Below are positions 1-7,377 of a DNA stretch of 8,617 bases, in pieces. This DNA comes from an uncultured archaeon A07HN63 (GTDB lineage: Archaea; Halobacteriota; Halobacteria; Halobacteriales; Haloferacaceae). The notes beneath the pieces were generated by a model. That model was not told the DNA's origin. It ran no database searches and worked only from the letters and a program-made list of their open reading frames with translations. The stretch covers positions 9,007 to 17,623 of the forward strand of contig KI543197.1 of assembly GCA_000496215.1 (NCBI GenBank), in the 5' to 3' direction. A program made the position numbers and the translations under genes. The number at the start of each line of letters is the position of its first letter. Within the stretch, counting starts at the first letter, position 1.

Positions 1-12
1 GTCGGCAGTGCG

Positions 13-19
13 TTGATAC
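13..19 (+). promoter_or_regulatory. Weak candidate TATA box for the M32 carboxypeptidase
   Basis: The only AT-leaning stretch in the 41 bases before the carboxypeptidase is TTGATAC. It lies about 27 bases before the ATG at 42, the spacing expected of a haloarchaeal leaderless transcript. The match to a TATA box is poor and the window edge hides anything further upstream. Confidence 0.25.
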
Positions 20-41
20 ACCCGTAGCCGTAAGGCAAGCT

Positions 42-1558
42 ATGGCAACTGAGGCCGAGTCCGCCGACCCACCGGCGGCGTATACTGCACTACTTGACGA
101 AATCGAACGCTACAACGCTGTCGGGAGCGCGCAGTCGGTGCTCTCGTGGGACCAGCAGGTGATGATGCCCGAGCGCGGCACGCCGGCACGTTCGCAGCAA
201 CTCTCCACGCTGTCGTCGCTGTCGCACGAACTCCTTGTCGACGGCGACGTTGGCGACCACCTCGACACACTCGACGACGAGTCGCTGACCACCGACCAGC
301 AGGCGGTTGTCCGCGAGGTGCGCCGGCAGTACCGCCGCGCCGAACGCGTCCCCCGCGATCTGGTTGAGGATATCTCCGAAGCGAGTTCCGAAGCCCTCGG
401 CGCGTGGGAGTCGGCCCGCGAGAACGACGACTTTGATGAGTTCGCGCCGCATCTCGACGAACTGGTTGATCTCAAACGGCAGTACGCCGAACATATCGAC
501 CCCGACGCCGACCCCTATGCCGTGTTGTTCGCCGACTACGAACCGTGCCTCCCGCTCTCGAAAGCCGAGTCGATTCTCGACGAACTCCGTGAGACGCTGG
601 TACCGTTGATCGATGACATCCGCGCCAGCGATGCCGATCTCGCAACCGACGCCCTCGACGGCACCTACGACACCGACACGCAGGAGGACCTTGCCCGCGA
701 CGTGCTGGAGCTACTGGACTACGATTTCGACCGCGGGCGACTCGATACCTCGACACACCCCTTCACATCGGGCAATCAGTTCGACTGCCGGATCACGACC
801 CGGTTCGACCCCGAGGACCCGCTCGGCTCGCTGCTGCCGACGATCCACGAGTTCGGTCACGCGTACTACACGCTTGGTTTGCCGGACGAGGAATTTGGGA
901 CGCCGCTCGGCGACGACCGCGACCTCTCGGTCCACGAATCCCAGTCGCGGCTCTGGGAGAACCACGTCGGTCGCTCCGAGGACTTCTGGGAGCTGTTGCT
1001 GCCGAAGTTCACCGACCGGTTCCCGCAGGCCGAGGATCTCTCGGTTCGAGACGCTTACGAGGCGGCCAATCAGGTCTACGACGAGAACCTGATCCGCGTC
1101 GAGGCCGACGAACTTACTTACCACCTCCACATTATCGTCCGCTTCGAGATCGAACGCGAGTTGATCGGCGGCGACCTCGCGGTCGACGAGGTGCCGGATC
1201 GCTGGAACGAACTCTACGAGGAGTATCTCGGTCTCACGCCGCCCTCGGACGCGGTTGGCTGCCTGCAGGATATCCACTGGAGCCACGGCTCCTTCGGTTA
1301 CTTCCCGACGTACTCGCTGGGGAGCGTGATGGCCGCCCAGCTGTATGCCGCCGCCGACCGCGACATCGATGAGCTTGATGAAAGATTCGCGCTGGCGAGT
1401 TCGACCCGCTTGGCGAGTGGCTCCGCGAGAACGTTCACCGCCACGGGCAACGATACGAGACGGGCGAGTTAGTCGAGCAGGCGACCGGCGAGCCGTTCAG
1501 TGCTGACGCCTTCACCGAGTACGTGACCCACAAGTACGGCACCCTCTACGATCTGTAG
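42..1558 (+). CDS. M32 family metallocarboxypeptidase (Taq/Pfu type), one-base frameshift near the C-terminus
   Basis: Predicted zinc carboxypeptidase that removes C-terminal residues from peptides in the cytoplasm, of the thermostable carboxypeptidase 1 family. Seen: the N-terminal M32 signature (VLSWDQQVMMP, about residues 32-42), the zinc site HEFGH at residues 269-273 with E270 as catalytic glutamate, the third ligand E299 in HESQSR, and the late family motif HGSFGYFPTYSLG. The ATG at 42 is the first start giving the full family N-terminus; only a weak AAGG precedes it. The frame opened at 42 runs to 1472, but family sequence stops matching after DELDER at 1385. The next frame then continues with GEFDPLGEWLREN and ends in HKYGTLYDL at 1558. 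Restoring one base beside 1385 (aga-tt to aga-att) gives DERIRAGEFDPL and a protein of 505 residues, the usual M32 size. The 476-residue product of the unrepaired frame would have a nonsense tail. Family call is very secure; the break is probably a sequencing error. Confidence 0.93.
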
Positions 1559-1588
1559 GGCGGCGGGAGGATAGTCCAGCTGGCCGTG

Positions 1589-1593
1589 TTTTT
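1589..1593 (+). terminator. Candidate oligo-T terminator after the carboxypeptidase
   Basis: A run of five T (GTGTTTTTCC) lies about 30 bases after the carboxypeptidase stop, in otherwise GC-rich DNA. Archaeal RNA polymerase commonly terminates at such runs without a strong hairpin, and no convincing stem precedes it. The position, between a gene end and the promoter of the next gene, supports the call; the run is short. Confidence 0.4.
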
Positions 1594-1664
1594 CCGCAGT
1601 TCACCGAGCCGACAGCGACATTGACGCGGAACCGTGCACCACATCAGCGGCATCGCCACAAGAA

Positions 1665-1672
1665 TTAAATAT
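1665..1672 (+). promoter_or_regulatory. TATA box of the small zinc finger gene
   Basis: TTAAATAT is the most AT-rich octamer in this intergenic region. It ends 25 bases before the ATG at 1698, so transcription would start a few bases before, or at, the start codon. There is no Shine-Dalgarno motif before the ATG, which fits a leaderless haloarchaeal mRNA. Confidence 0.6.
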
Positions 1673-1689
1673 GTGGTAGACGTTACCAC
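1673..1689. promoter_or_regulatory. Inverted repeat between TATA box and start codon, possible operator
   Basis: GTGGTA-GACGT-TACCAC is a perfect six-base inverted repeat with a five-base spacer. It begins directly at the downstream edge of the TATA box and ends eight bases before the ATG at 1698. A protein bound here would overlap the transcription start, which is typical of archaeal repressor sites. The regulator is unknown and a six-base arm can occur by chance. Confidence 0.4.
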
Positions 1690-1697
1690 GACTCGTT

Positions 1698-1880
1698 ATG
1701 TCATCGGCACAGTCTACAGACGACGAGGTGTTCGACGAGTTCCTGTCGGCGAACGGTCACCAGACCGAGCCAGCGGGCTGGGACGAGTCGTACAACAAGA
1801 AGCAGTGTCCGGACTGCGGTGCGCTCCACGACAGCGCGGCGACGAGCTGTTCCGTCTGTGGCTGGCTCCCCGATCAGTAG
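1698..1880 (+). CDS. Small zinc finger protein, HVO_0416-like family
   Basis: A 60-residue protein with one treble-clef or rubredoxin-like knuckle pair: C37-P-D-C40-G and C51-S-V-C54-G, ten residues apart, suited to one zinc ion. The N-terminal half is an acidic segment (DDEVFDEFL), followed by a GW...YNKKQ motif leading into the first knuckle. This layout matches my memory of the haloarchaeal small zinc finger family named after Haloferax volcanii HVO_0416; the name rests on recall, not a search. The function is unknown. Single-knuckle microproteins of this type in haloarchaea are thought to bind protein or nucleic acid, not catalyse. The gene has its own TATA box and a palindrome over the likely transcription start, and stands 132 bases before the helicase gene, which has a separate promoter. 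The ATG at 1698 is favoured because the TATA spacing fits a leaderless transcript. Confidence 0.82.
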   Translation: MSSAQSTDDEVFDEFLSANGHQTEPAGWDESYNKKQCPDCGALHDSAATSCSVCGWLPDQ

Positions 1881-1936
1881 CGACTCACCCTGACCGCTGG
1901 TTTCTGTCGGTTTCGACCGGATTCCGAGACAGGCAT

Positions 1937-1951
1937 AGCCGATTGTCGGCT
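1937..1951 (+). terminator. Small hairpin, weak terminator candidate after the zinc finger gene
   Basis: AGCCGA-TTG-TCGGCT forms a perfect six-base-pair stem with a three-base loop and is followed by GTTTG. It lies between the zinc finger gene stop and the helicase promoter. The T stretch is only three bases, so termination is speculative. Confidence 0.25.
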
Positions 1952-1980
1952 GTTTGGGCGGCTCGCCTGAAGCCATGTCG

Positions 1981-1986
1981 TTTATC
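1981..1986 (+). promoter_or_regulatory. TATA-like box of the helicase operon
   Basis: TTTATC lies about 27-32 bases before the ATG at 2013 in a GC-rich background, the spacing expected for a leaderless haloarchaeal transcript. No Shine-Dalgarno sequence precedes the ATG, which agrees. Confidence 0.5.
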
Positions 1987-2012
1987 ACGGCGGGGCACAT
2001 GTGGGTGCTACA

Positions 2013-3884
2013 ATGAGTACATCGGACAGCGAACTGATCCGCCTTTTCGGTGGCCCCGGTAGCGGGAAAACCACCGCCCTCCTTGACCGTGTTGAGGAAA
2101 TTCTGGAGGACGACGCGATCGAACACCGCGACATCCTCGTCGTCTCCTACACTCGCGCTGCGGCCGCCGAGATCCGGGAACGCCTCGCCGAACGCCTCGA
2201 TATGACGCCGCGCGCCCTCAAGGGCAACGTCTGTACGATGCACGCCAAGGCCTACGAGCTGCTGGATCTCTCCCGCGGCGACGTGGTCGGCGAAGACGAG
2301 AAAGAGGAGTTCTGCGAGGAGTACGGCATCGAGTTCGAGGACGAGTACGAGAGCGGCGGCCGCCGCACCGCGCGGTCGACGACCATCGGCAACAAGATCA
2401 TCGCCACCAGCCAGTGGCTCCAGCGCACCCGCCGCGATGTCGCCGACTGGTACGACGTGCCCTTCCAGTGGGATGTCGAGGAGGTCCGGCTGCCGCCCGA
2501 GGAGGACCCCAACGCACAGGAGGGCAACAAGTACACCCCGACGTGGACGGCCGACGACGACCGGATCGACGTGCCCGAGGCGATCCGCGCGTGGCGCAGC
2601 TACAAGGGTGACAACGACAAGGTCGGATTTGCCGATATGCTCGAACGCGTCGAACAGCGGTCACTGCTCCCGAACGTCGACTACCTCGTCATCGACGAGT
2701 TTCAGGATATCACGACGCTGCAGCACGCCGTCTTCGAGGAGTGGAAACCACACATGGAGCAGATTCTGATCGCCGGCGACGACGACCAGGTCGTCTACGC
2801 GTGGCAGGGTGCCGACCCGAACCTCCTACTCGATGCTGATCGCGACGAGGACGTGATCCTTCCAAACTCCTACCGACTCCCCTCGAATATCCTCGAGGTC
2901 GTCAACCACGAGATTCGCCATATCGACAACCGACAGGAGAAGGATCTCGAACCGCGCAAGGAGGGCGGCGTCGTCGAGGCCGTCGAGAACGCGTCGATGC
3001 TGGAACTCGTTCGCAACGTCCGGTACACCGTCGACGAGGACGAGGGCAGTATCATGCTGCTGTTCCGGGCGCGCTACCAGCTCTTCCAGTTTATCGAGGA
3101 GTTCGTCGAGGAGGGCATCCCGTTCAAGGCACTGACCGACCAGCGGCTCTGGACCGACCGGCTGACAGACTACGTCCGTGCGATCGAGGCCATCGACGCG
3201 GAGGAAGACCTCACCCTCCTGCAGGGTCGACGGCTGGCGGATATGCTGCAGGATTCAGCGTTCGGCTCCAACGACCGCGAGGCGCTGTACGACGAACTCG
3301 AAGCCCGCGAGGAGGCCGCCGAAAGCGACGACCTCACCGAGGTTCCACTCGACCCCGAGACCATCGAGGATCACGTCCCGTTCATGCCGACCCCGGACTC
3401 GGCGGGCGACATGGTTCGCAAGGTCACGAGCTTCCAGCGTTCCTCGGTCGAGGCCTACTTCGACGGCGACTACGCCGGGCTTGATCCGAGCACGGTCCGC
3501 GTCGGCACGATCCACTCCGCGAAGGGTCGAGAGGCCGACCACGTCTTTGTCGGCACCGACCTCACCGAGAAGGTCGTCGAGCAGATGGCCGCGACCGTCT
3601 CCGGCCACGAGGAAACCTCCGACCCGACGACCGTGGACGACGACGAGTTCACGAAACACACCGATCCCGTGCCGCTGTTGACCGACAACGAACGCCGCGT
3701 GTTCTACGTCGGGATGAGCCGTGCGCGCGAACGGCTCGTCCTCCTCGAAAATCTGATCGGCGGCGCGCCGACCGTCCCGATCAGCGTGCTTCTCCACAAC
3801 GAGATCCGCGACGAGCCGCCCGAGGAACTTCTCGATGCTGTGCAGTCCGCCGAGCCAGCCGACGCCCCTGAACCCGAACCGTGA
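2013..3884 (+). CDS. UvrD/PcrA/Rep-like superfamily 1 DNA helicase
   Basis: ATP-dependent 3'-5' DNA helicase of the UvrD/Rep group, expected to act in DNA repair or replication restart. All the main SF1A motifs are present: Q-like and Walker A region FGGPGSGKTT (K19), motif Ia VVSYTRAAAAEI, motif II VIDEFQD (D228-D232), motif III GDDDQVVYAWQGAD (from G255), motif IV NSYRLPSNI, motif V GTIHSAKGREADHV (from G498), and motif VI VFYVGMSRARERL (R570, R572). The 623-residue length is shorter than bacterial UvrD (about 720), with a reduced 2B region around residues 390-480 that is very acidic. Motif II is DEFQD where many UvrD proteins have DExxD. The ATG at 2013 is preferred over an in-frame GTG at 2001 because it fits the upstream TATA-like box and puts the P-loop near the N-terminus. 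The stop overlaps the next gene's GTG. The frame is intact throughout. Which repair pathway it serves cannot be read from sequence. Confidence 0.93.
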   Translation: MSTSDSELIRLFGGPGSGKTTALLDRVEEILEDDAIEHRDILVVSYTRAAAAEIRERLAERLDMTPRALKGNVCTMHAKAYELLDLSRGDVVGEDEKEEFCEEYGIEFEDEYESGGRRTARSTTIGNKIIATSQWLQRTRRDVADWYDVPFQWDVEEVRLPPEEDPNAQEGNKYTPTWTADDDRIDVPEAIRAWRSYKGDNDKVGFADMLERVEQRSLLPNVDYLVIDEFQDITTLQHAVFEEWKPHMEQILIAGDDDQVVYAWQGADPNLLLDADRDEDVILPNSYRLPSNILEVVNHEIRHIDNRQEKDLEPRKEGGVVEAVENASMLELVRNVRYTVDEDEGSIMLLFRARYQLFQFIEEFVEEGIPFKALTDQRLWTDRLTDYVRAIEAIDAEEDLTLLQGRRLADMLQDSAFGSNDREALYDELEAREEAAESDDLTEVPLDPETIEDHVPFMPTPDSAGDMVRKVTSFQRSSVEAYFDGDYAGLDPSTVRVGTIHSAKGREADHVFVGTDLTEKVVEQMAATVSGHEETSDPTTVDDDEFTKHTDPVPLLTDNERRVFYVGMSRARERLVLLENLIGGAPTVPISVLLHNEIRDEPPEELLDAVQSAEPADAPEPEP

Positions 3885-5163
3885 CGCCTGCGGGCGGTTC
3901 CCCGCCAACCGGACGGCCAACGCCGTCGCAACCGTCACCCGGTGTGGGGGTGCTGGCTGACGTGCTGTCACAGCCCGAGACCGCTGGTTTTGTTCACGTT
4001 GCTCGTAGCGACGACCCAGTCCGTCGATACCTCACGCGTGATCCCGAGCCGCGGCAGCCAGCAGCGCTCGTGTGCCTGCCTGCCGACACTGTATCGCAGG
4101 GTGACAACCCCGTGGAAGCGATCTACAGCGTTCCCAACGCTCACCGTGACACCGCAGCCGCTGCCTTCGTTGCGAGCGAGGACCCAGCTGACGAGAACGA
4201 CTCCGGTTCGGACGAGATCAATCGAACCGTGGCAACGCGCGAGCCCGAAACGCCGCCCGGAACGCACGTGGTGCGTCTCCTCGCCGACCAGCTCGGCGAC
4301 GCTGCCGGGACCGGGACGCTTCGCGTGCCGAGCCATATCCCACACGATGCGGCGGTGCGACTCCAGCGGGCTGGCTACGACATCTCGTCGACGGCTGCCG
4401 TCACCGAGGCGCGCGCAAGCAAAACGTCGGCCGAACGCGAGTGTCTCCGTGCTGTCCAGCAGGCTGGGGCCCACGGCATCGCCCACGCGACCGACCGACT
4501 CGCCGCCGCGACGACCGACGACGGGCGTCTCCATGTCGACGGCGAACCGCTGTCGGCGACCCAACTGGAGCGCGATATCGCCACCGCTGTCGCCGAAACC
4601 GGTGTCACGCCCGAGACAGTCGCGGTTCGCGCGCCAGCCACCAACCCCAGCGGCCCGCTGCCGGCCGGCGAGGGTATCGTCATCGCGGTTCGACCGCGCG
4701 GCCCGCACGGCTACTACGGCCACCTCACCCGCACGGTCGCCGTCGACAGCGACGGCGGCTGGGATCGCCGCGCGCATATCGCGGCCAAGGCGGGACTCAC
4801 CACAGCGCGAACTCACTGCCAGCCGGGGACGAGTGTGGCGACCGTCGCAGCGGAGGTGCGGGCCGAACTCACCGCCTACGGGTTTCCGCCGCGAACAGAA
4901 CTGGCGAAGGTGGGGGCGACGACACGTCGGCCGACGCCGGCTCGACGACAACTGTTCATGGCATCGGACTCGCATCAGTCGAGGCTCCCAGTCCGGGCGA
5001 GAACATCTCACTTGAATCGGGAGCGACGCTCGCTATCGCCGTTCGCGTTGCCGATCCCGACCACGGCCGACTCCGACTCGGCTCGGTCGTCGAAGTCACC
5101 GACGACGGCGGGGAACTCCTCGTCGATCATTCCCTCTCGCTAACGCCGGAGTCGCCGGACTGA
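3881..5163 (+). CDS. M24 (creatinase/aminopeptidase P fold) family protein with missing metal ligands, one-base frameshift
   Basis: Resembles haloarchaeal Xaa-Pro peptidases (PepQ-like). The N-terminal creatinase-type domain has FVHVARSDDPVRRYLTR; the C-terminal pita-bread domain has RPRGPHGYYGHLTRTVAVDSDGGW and HGIGLASVEAP. M24 enzymes bind two metals through D, D, H, E, E. Aligned by eye, the first Asp is A269, the second is H281 (GHLTRT for GDLTRT), the His is kept (H360), the EPG glutamate is Arg (AVRVA) and the RIED glutamate is lost (LRLGSVVEV). If right, this is a non-catalytic member. The GTG start at 3881 overlaps the helicase TGA, so translation is likely coupled; no Shine-Dalgarno is seen. 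The frame breaks at the G5 run 4912-4916: one extra G gives LAKVGGDDTSADAG and joins the frame that carries HGIGL and ends at 5163, 427 residues in total. Unrepaired, the product would be 420 residues with a scrambled tail from about residue 346. Family call good; the activity claim is inference. Confidence 0.82.
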
Positions 5164-5174
5164 CAGTGGGCGGA

Positions 5175-5438
5175 TTACTCTTCGGACTGCTCTCGCTCCG
5201 ACGCGGTTGCGACTGACCGAAGCCGCTCGGGGAGCAGTCCACCGAGCAACCGCGTGAGAATCCGTTTCGGATCCAGCAGGTACTGCGGGAGGACGACCAT
5301 CGCCACCGCGACACCGATCAGGGCGACACCCGTCACCGGTCTCCCGGCCAGCAGCCGCAGCACGCCGAAGTTGGCGACCGGGATCGCGAAGGCGAGTGTC
5401 GTCACGAGACCGATCAGATCGAACACCCCGAGTTGCAT
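5175..5438 (-). CDS. Small two-helix membrane protein, DUF7533-like
   Basis: An 87-residue protein with two predicted membrane helices: about residues 7-30 (LIGLVTTLAFAIPVANFG) and 36-54 (TGVALIGVAVAMVVLPQYLL), joined by a short LAGRP turn. A basic and then acidic cytoplasmic tail follows (DPKRILTRLL...SEREQSEE). Positive charges after the second helix (K58, R59, R63) suggest that both termini are cytoplasmic. It resembles the small haloarchaeal membrane proteins called DUF7533; this name is from memory. The function is unknown. It diverges from riboflavin synthase across 82 bases and converges with the M24 gene with only 11 bases between the stops, so it is a single-gene unit. The ATG at 5438 starts the first helix directly and an AT-rich box lies about 27 bases upstream. 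Confidence 0.8.
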   Translation of the reverse strand: MQLGVFDLIGLVTTLAFAIPVANFGVLRLLAGRPVTGVALIGVAVAMVVLPQYLLDPKRILTRLLGGLLPERLRSVATASEREQSEE

Positions 5439-5461
5439 CTATCGTCGGTAGCGGCGGCGGC

Positions 5462-5470
5462 CTGAAAAAC
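5462..5470 (-). promoter_or_regulatory. Candidate TATA-like box for the small membrane protein gene
   Basis: Read on the minus strand this is GTTTTTCAG, the most AT-rich stretch in the 82-base divergent region. It is centred about 27 bases before the ATG at 5438, fitting a leaderless start. For the divergent riboflavin synthase gene the same region shows only a weak candidate (CAATCGCTAT, about 5487-5496). Confidence 0.4.
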
Positions 5471-5520
5471 ACGCCGGGCCCAGACGCAATCGCTATCCCT
5501 CAGCGTCACCTGTCATCGGT

Positions 5521-6176
5521 ATGTTTACTGGTATCGTCGAAACCACGGGTGAGATCGTCGCCATCGACAGCGATGCCGATGGTCGCCGGCTCACGATCAG
5601 CGCGCCGGGACTCGACGACCTCCACCACGGCCAGTCGATCAGTGTCAGCGGCGTCTGTCTCACGGTCGAGGAGTACGGTGACGGCGATGGCGATGACAGC
5701 GGCGACGGCACGGCATGGGCGACAGCAAGCGCGACGGCAACGCCTGGTTCGAGGTATTCCTCGCCGCCGAAACCGTCGACAAGACCTATCTCGGCGAGCT
5801 CGCCGTCGGCGACACGGTCAACATCGAACGCGCCCTCGCCGCCGACGGCCGGTTCGACGGCCACGTCGTACAGGGCCACGTCGATACGGTCACGACCGTC
5901 ACAGAGATCGAACGCGTTGGCGACGACTGGCGGTTCGGCTTCAGGCTCCCCGATGGCTACGGTCAGTATATCGTCGACAAGGGGTCGATCTGTCTCGATG
6001 GCATCTCGCTCACCGTCGCCGATATCGACCGCGCTGACGGGACGTTCTCGGTGGCGATCATTCCGACGACCTACGAGTTAACGACACTGCAGGAGAAATC
6101 GGTCGGTGATCCGGTCCACATTGAGGTCGACGTGATCGCGAAATACGTCGAACGCATGCTCGACGGCTATCAGTAG
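5521..6176 (+). CDS. ribE: Riboflavin synthase, bacterial type (alpha subunit), one-base frameshift
   Basis: Catalyses dismutation of two 6,7-dimethyl-8-ribityllumazine molecules to riboflavin and a pyrimidine, the last step of riboflavin synthesis. Two lumazine-binding barrels are visible. Domain 1 has MFTGIVE at the extreme N-terminus and SVSGVCLTVEE with C46. Domain 2 has GHVVQGHVDTV (H120 after repair) and DKGSICLDGISLTV. The C-terminal helix EVDVIAKYVERML is also typical. This is the bacterial-type enzyme that haloarchaea carry, not the lumazine-synthase-like archaeal type of methanogens. The frame from 5521 matches the family to about 5679 and the +2 frame matches from WFEVFLAAETVDKTYLG at 5745. 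One base is missing between these points, most simply near 5713-5716 (GTA-MGDSKRDGNAW after repair). The restored protein has 218 residues; most homologues have about 200, the excess being a Gly/Asp-rich loop at the break. Unrepaired, the product would lose all of domain 2. Identification secure; gene letter usage varies (ribC/ribE). Confidence 0.92.
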
Positions 6177-6204
6177 CGACGGACAGGTTACTCCAGCGGA
6201 GCGG

Positions 6205-7377
6205 TCAGATGTTTGCCCATCGTTCGAGATCGGACGGTTCGGCGGTGTAGTAGTAGATAACCTCGCCGTCGGTGACGGTGTACACCGACAGATCCGAATC
6301 GTGGATAACGCGCTTGTCGGTGTCGATAGCGACGTTGACGAGATCCTCGATCGAGCTGACGTAGACGTACTCGTTGGTGGCATCCAGCACCAGTTCGCCC
6401 TCGGAGATCCACTCGCTGTACTCCTCGTGTTCCGCCTCCGCGCGGAGCTCCGCCTCGTCGATATCTGGCACCTTCGTCGCGATTACCGCGCCGATGGCGA
6501 ACGCGGCGAGTCCGAGCATCGTGAGGATCCCGACCAGCTGCAGGTCTGGCTCCGGTCTGTCCGGTTCAGTTTCGACTGGTTCGGGGTCGTCGGGCGGTGG
6601 TAGTGTGACGGTCCTTGTTCCGTTATTCCACACTGTTTCATTCACCGATTGTTTTCCTGACACCCAATACACCTCGTCTGCTGTATTGATTTCAAACGAA
6701 TCACCACCCGGCGTCTCCGGTATCTGCAGTGATCCGCTGTATCGTGTCCCGTTGATCGGCTCGGTCTCGTAATAGATATTCAGTATGAAACGTCTGTCAA
6801 ACGAAACCTCATCGGCCGAAAAATCCTCGTCTACCCTGGCTCGTGGATCCTCGATTTCGTCTTCCACGTTGAACGTTCGTTCCCACACTGTGCGGCCGTC
6901 AGTGACAGCGAAATGGCTCCGGTTGGTCAATGTCCGGTTATCGACATACACCAGTTCATCGTCACGCGTGACTTCCCGCTGACTGATCAGTTCCTTCCGG
7001 ATATCCACGGTGACGTTTGGCGTGGATCTGGTCGTGATATTTAGTGTCAGATCTGGGGTATACTGCTTGAAATACGCCGGATACCTTCGTAACACCCGGC
7101 CATCTTCGTACCGCTCCGAGTCCTCCTGTACAACCGCGCTGTCGATAATCGACGCGTTGATCGAAAAGACCCGATTCGGGACTACCTCTGTTTCAGTTCT
7201 CGGCTCTGCCGGTTGCTCGGGCTGTTCAGGTTGTTCGGGCTGCTGTGCCGGCGCAGTCAGCAACGGCGCGGCATACACGTAGGCTGCACCGGCAAGTAAC
7301 ACGACCCCGAGGACGGCAAAGGCGATGGTAAGCTGCTTTTCGTTGCCCGCAAGCCGCAGTTTGAGCCGTGTAAGCAT
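6205..7377 (-). CDS. DUF5305 family membrane-anchored surface protein
   Basis: A 390-residue protein with two membrane helices. Residues 16-40 form an N-terminal signal-anchor (LTIAFAVLGVVLLAG core). Next comes a PEQ-repeat linker (47-56) and an ectodomain of about 220 residues, predicted mostly beta. Residues 279-303 form the second helix, leading to an 87-residue cytoplasmic C-terminal domain ending in a tyrosine-rich segment (VIYYYTAEPSDLERWANI). The ectodomain holds eight N-x-S/T sequons (NAS, NIT, NVT, NRT, NRS, NGT, NET, NGT) and the cytoplasmic part none, which supports the topology. The layout agrees with the DUF5305 family found in haloarchaea and some Gram-positive bacteria; no function is established to my knowledge. 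In the genomes I recall, such genes can sit near signal peptidase and other surface genes, but none is visible here. The ATG at 7377 directly precedes the basic n-region and has an AGGA motif eight bases upstream. The ectodomain-coding part is poorer in GC than both flanks. Confidence 0.78.
   Translation of the reverse strand: MLTRLKLRLAGNEKQLTIAFAVLGVVLLAGAAYVYAAPLLTAPAQQPEQPEQPEQPAEPRTETEVVPNRVFSINASIIDSAVVQEDSERYEDGRVLRRYPAYFKQYTPDLTLNITTRSTPNVTVDIRKELISQREVTRDDELVYVDNRTLTNRSHFAVTDGRTVWERTFNVEDEIEDPRARVDEDFSADEVSFDRRFILNIYYETEPINGTRYSGSLQIPETPGGDSFEINTADEVYWVSGKQSVNETVWNNGTRTVTLPPPDDPEPVETEPDRPEPDLQLVGILTMLGLAAFAIGAVIATKVPDIDEAELRAEAEHEEYSEWISEGELVLDATNEYVYVSSIEDLVNVAIDTDKRVIHDSDLSVYTVTDGEVIYYYTAEPSDLERWANI
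7207..7245 (-). repeat. PEQ codon repeat in the DUF5305 gene linker
   Basis: Nine-base units encoding Pro-Glu-Gln occur three times in tandem (QQ-PEQ-PEQ-PEQ-PAEP, residues 45-59), just after the signal-anchor. The copies differ in wobble bases. It is probably a flexible Pro-rich stalk that lifts the ectodomain from the membrane and a site where copy number could vary by slippage. Confidence 0.7.

Noticed and set aside
711..1286. Open frame of 191 codons antisense to the carboxypeptidase active-site region.
   Set aside because: It covers the HEFGH and HESQSR coding stretch, which is under clear selection on the plus strand; the antisense product resembles no known family.
1380..1392. The missing base in the carboxypeptidase would create a GAATTC site, suggesting restriction-site avoidance.
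   Set aside because: An intact GAATTC is present at 8515-8520, so avoidance is not supported; the coincidence follows from the Ile-Arg codons restored.
3255..3971. Open frame of 238 codons on the minus strand opposite the helicase C-terminus.
   Set aside because: Shadow frame: it lies over helicase motifs V and VI on the plus strand and has no promoter or recognisable domain.
4905..4920. Programmed ribosomal frameshifting at the G5 run of the M24 gene.
   Set aside because: No slippery heptamer with a following pseudoknot was recognised. Three other genes in the window show the same kind of single-base loss at unrelated sequences, so an error is simpler.
3968..5011. Long open frame of 347 codons on the minus strand opposite the M24 gene.
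   Set aside because: Its product is dominated by Arg, Gly and Val, as expected from antisense of GC-rich acidic coding DNA. No family motif was seen, and the plus-strand frame has clear M24 motifs.
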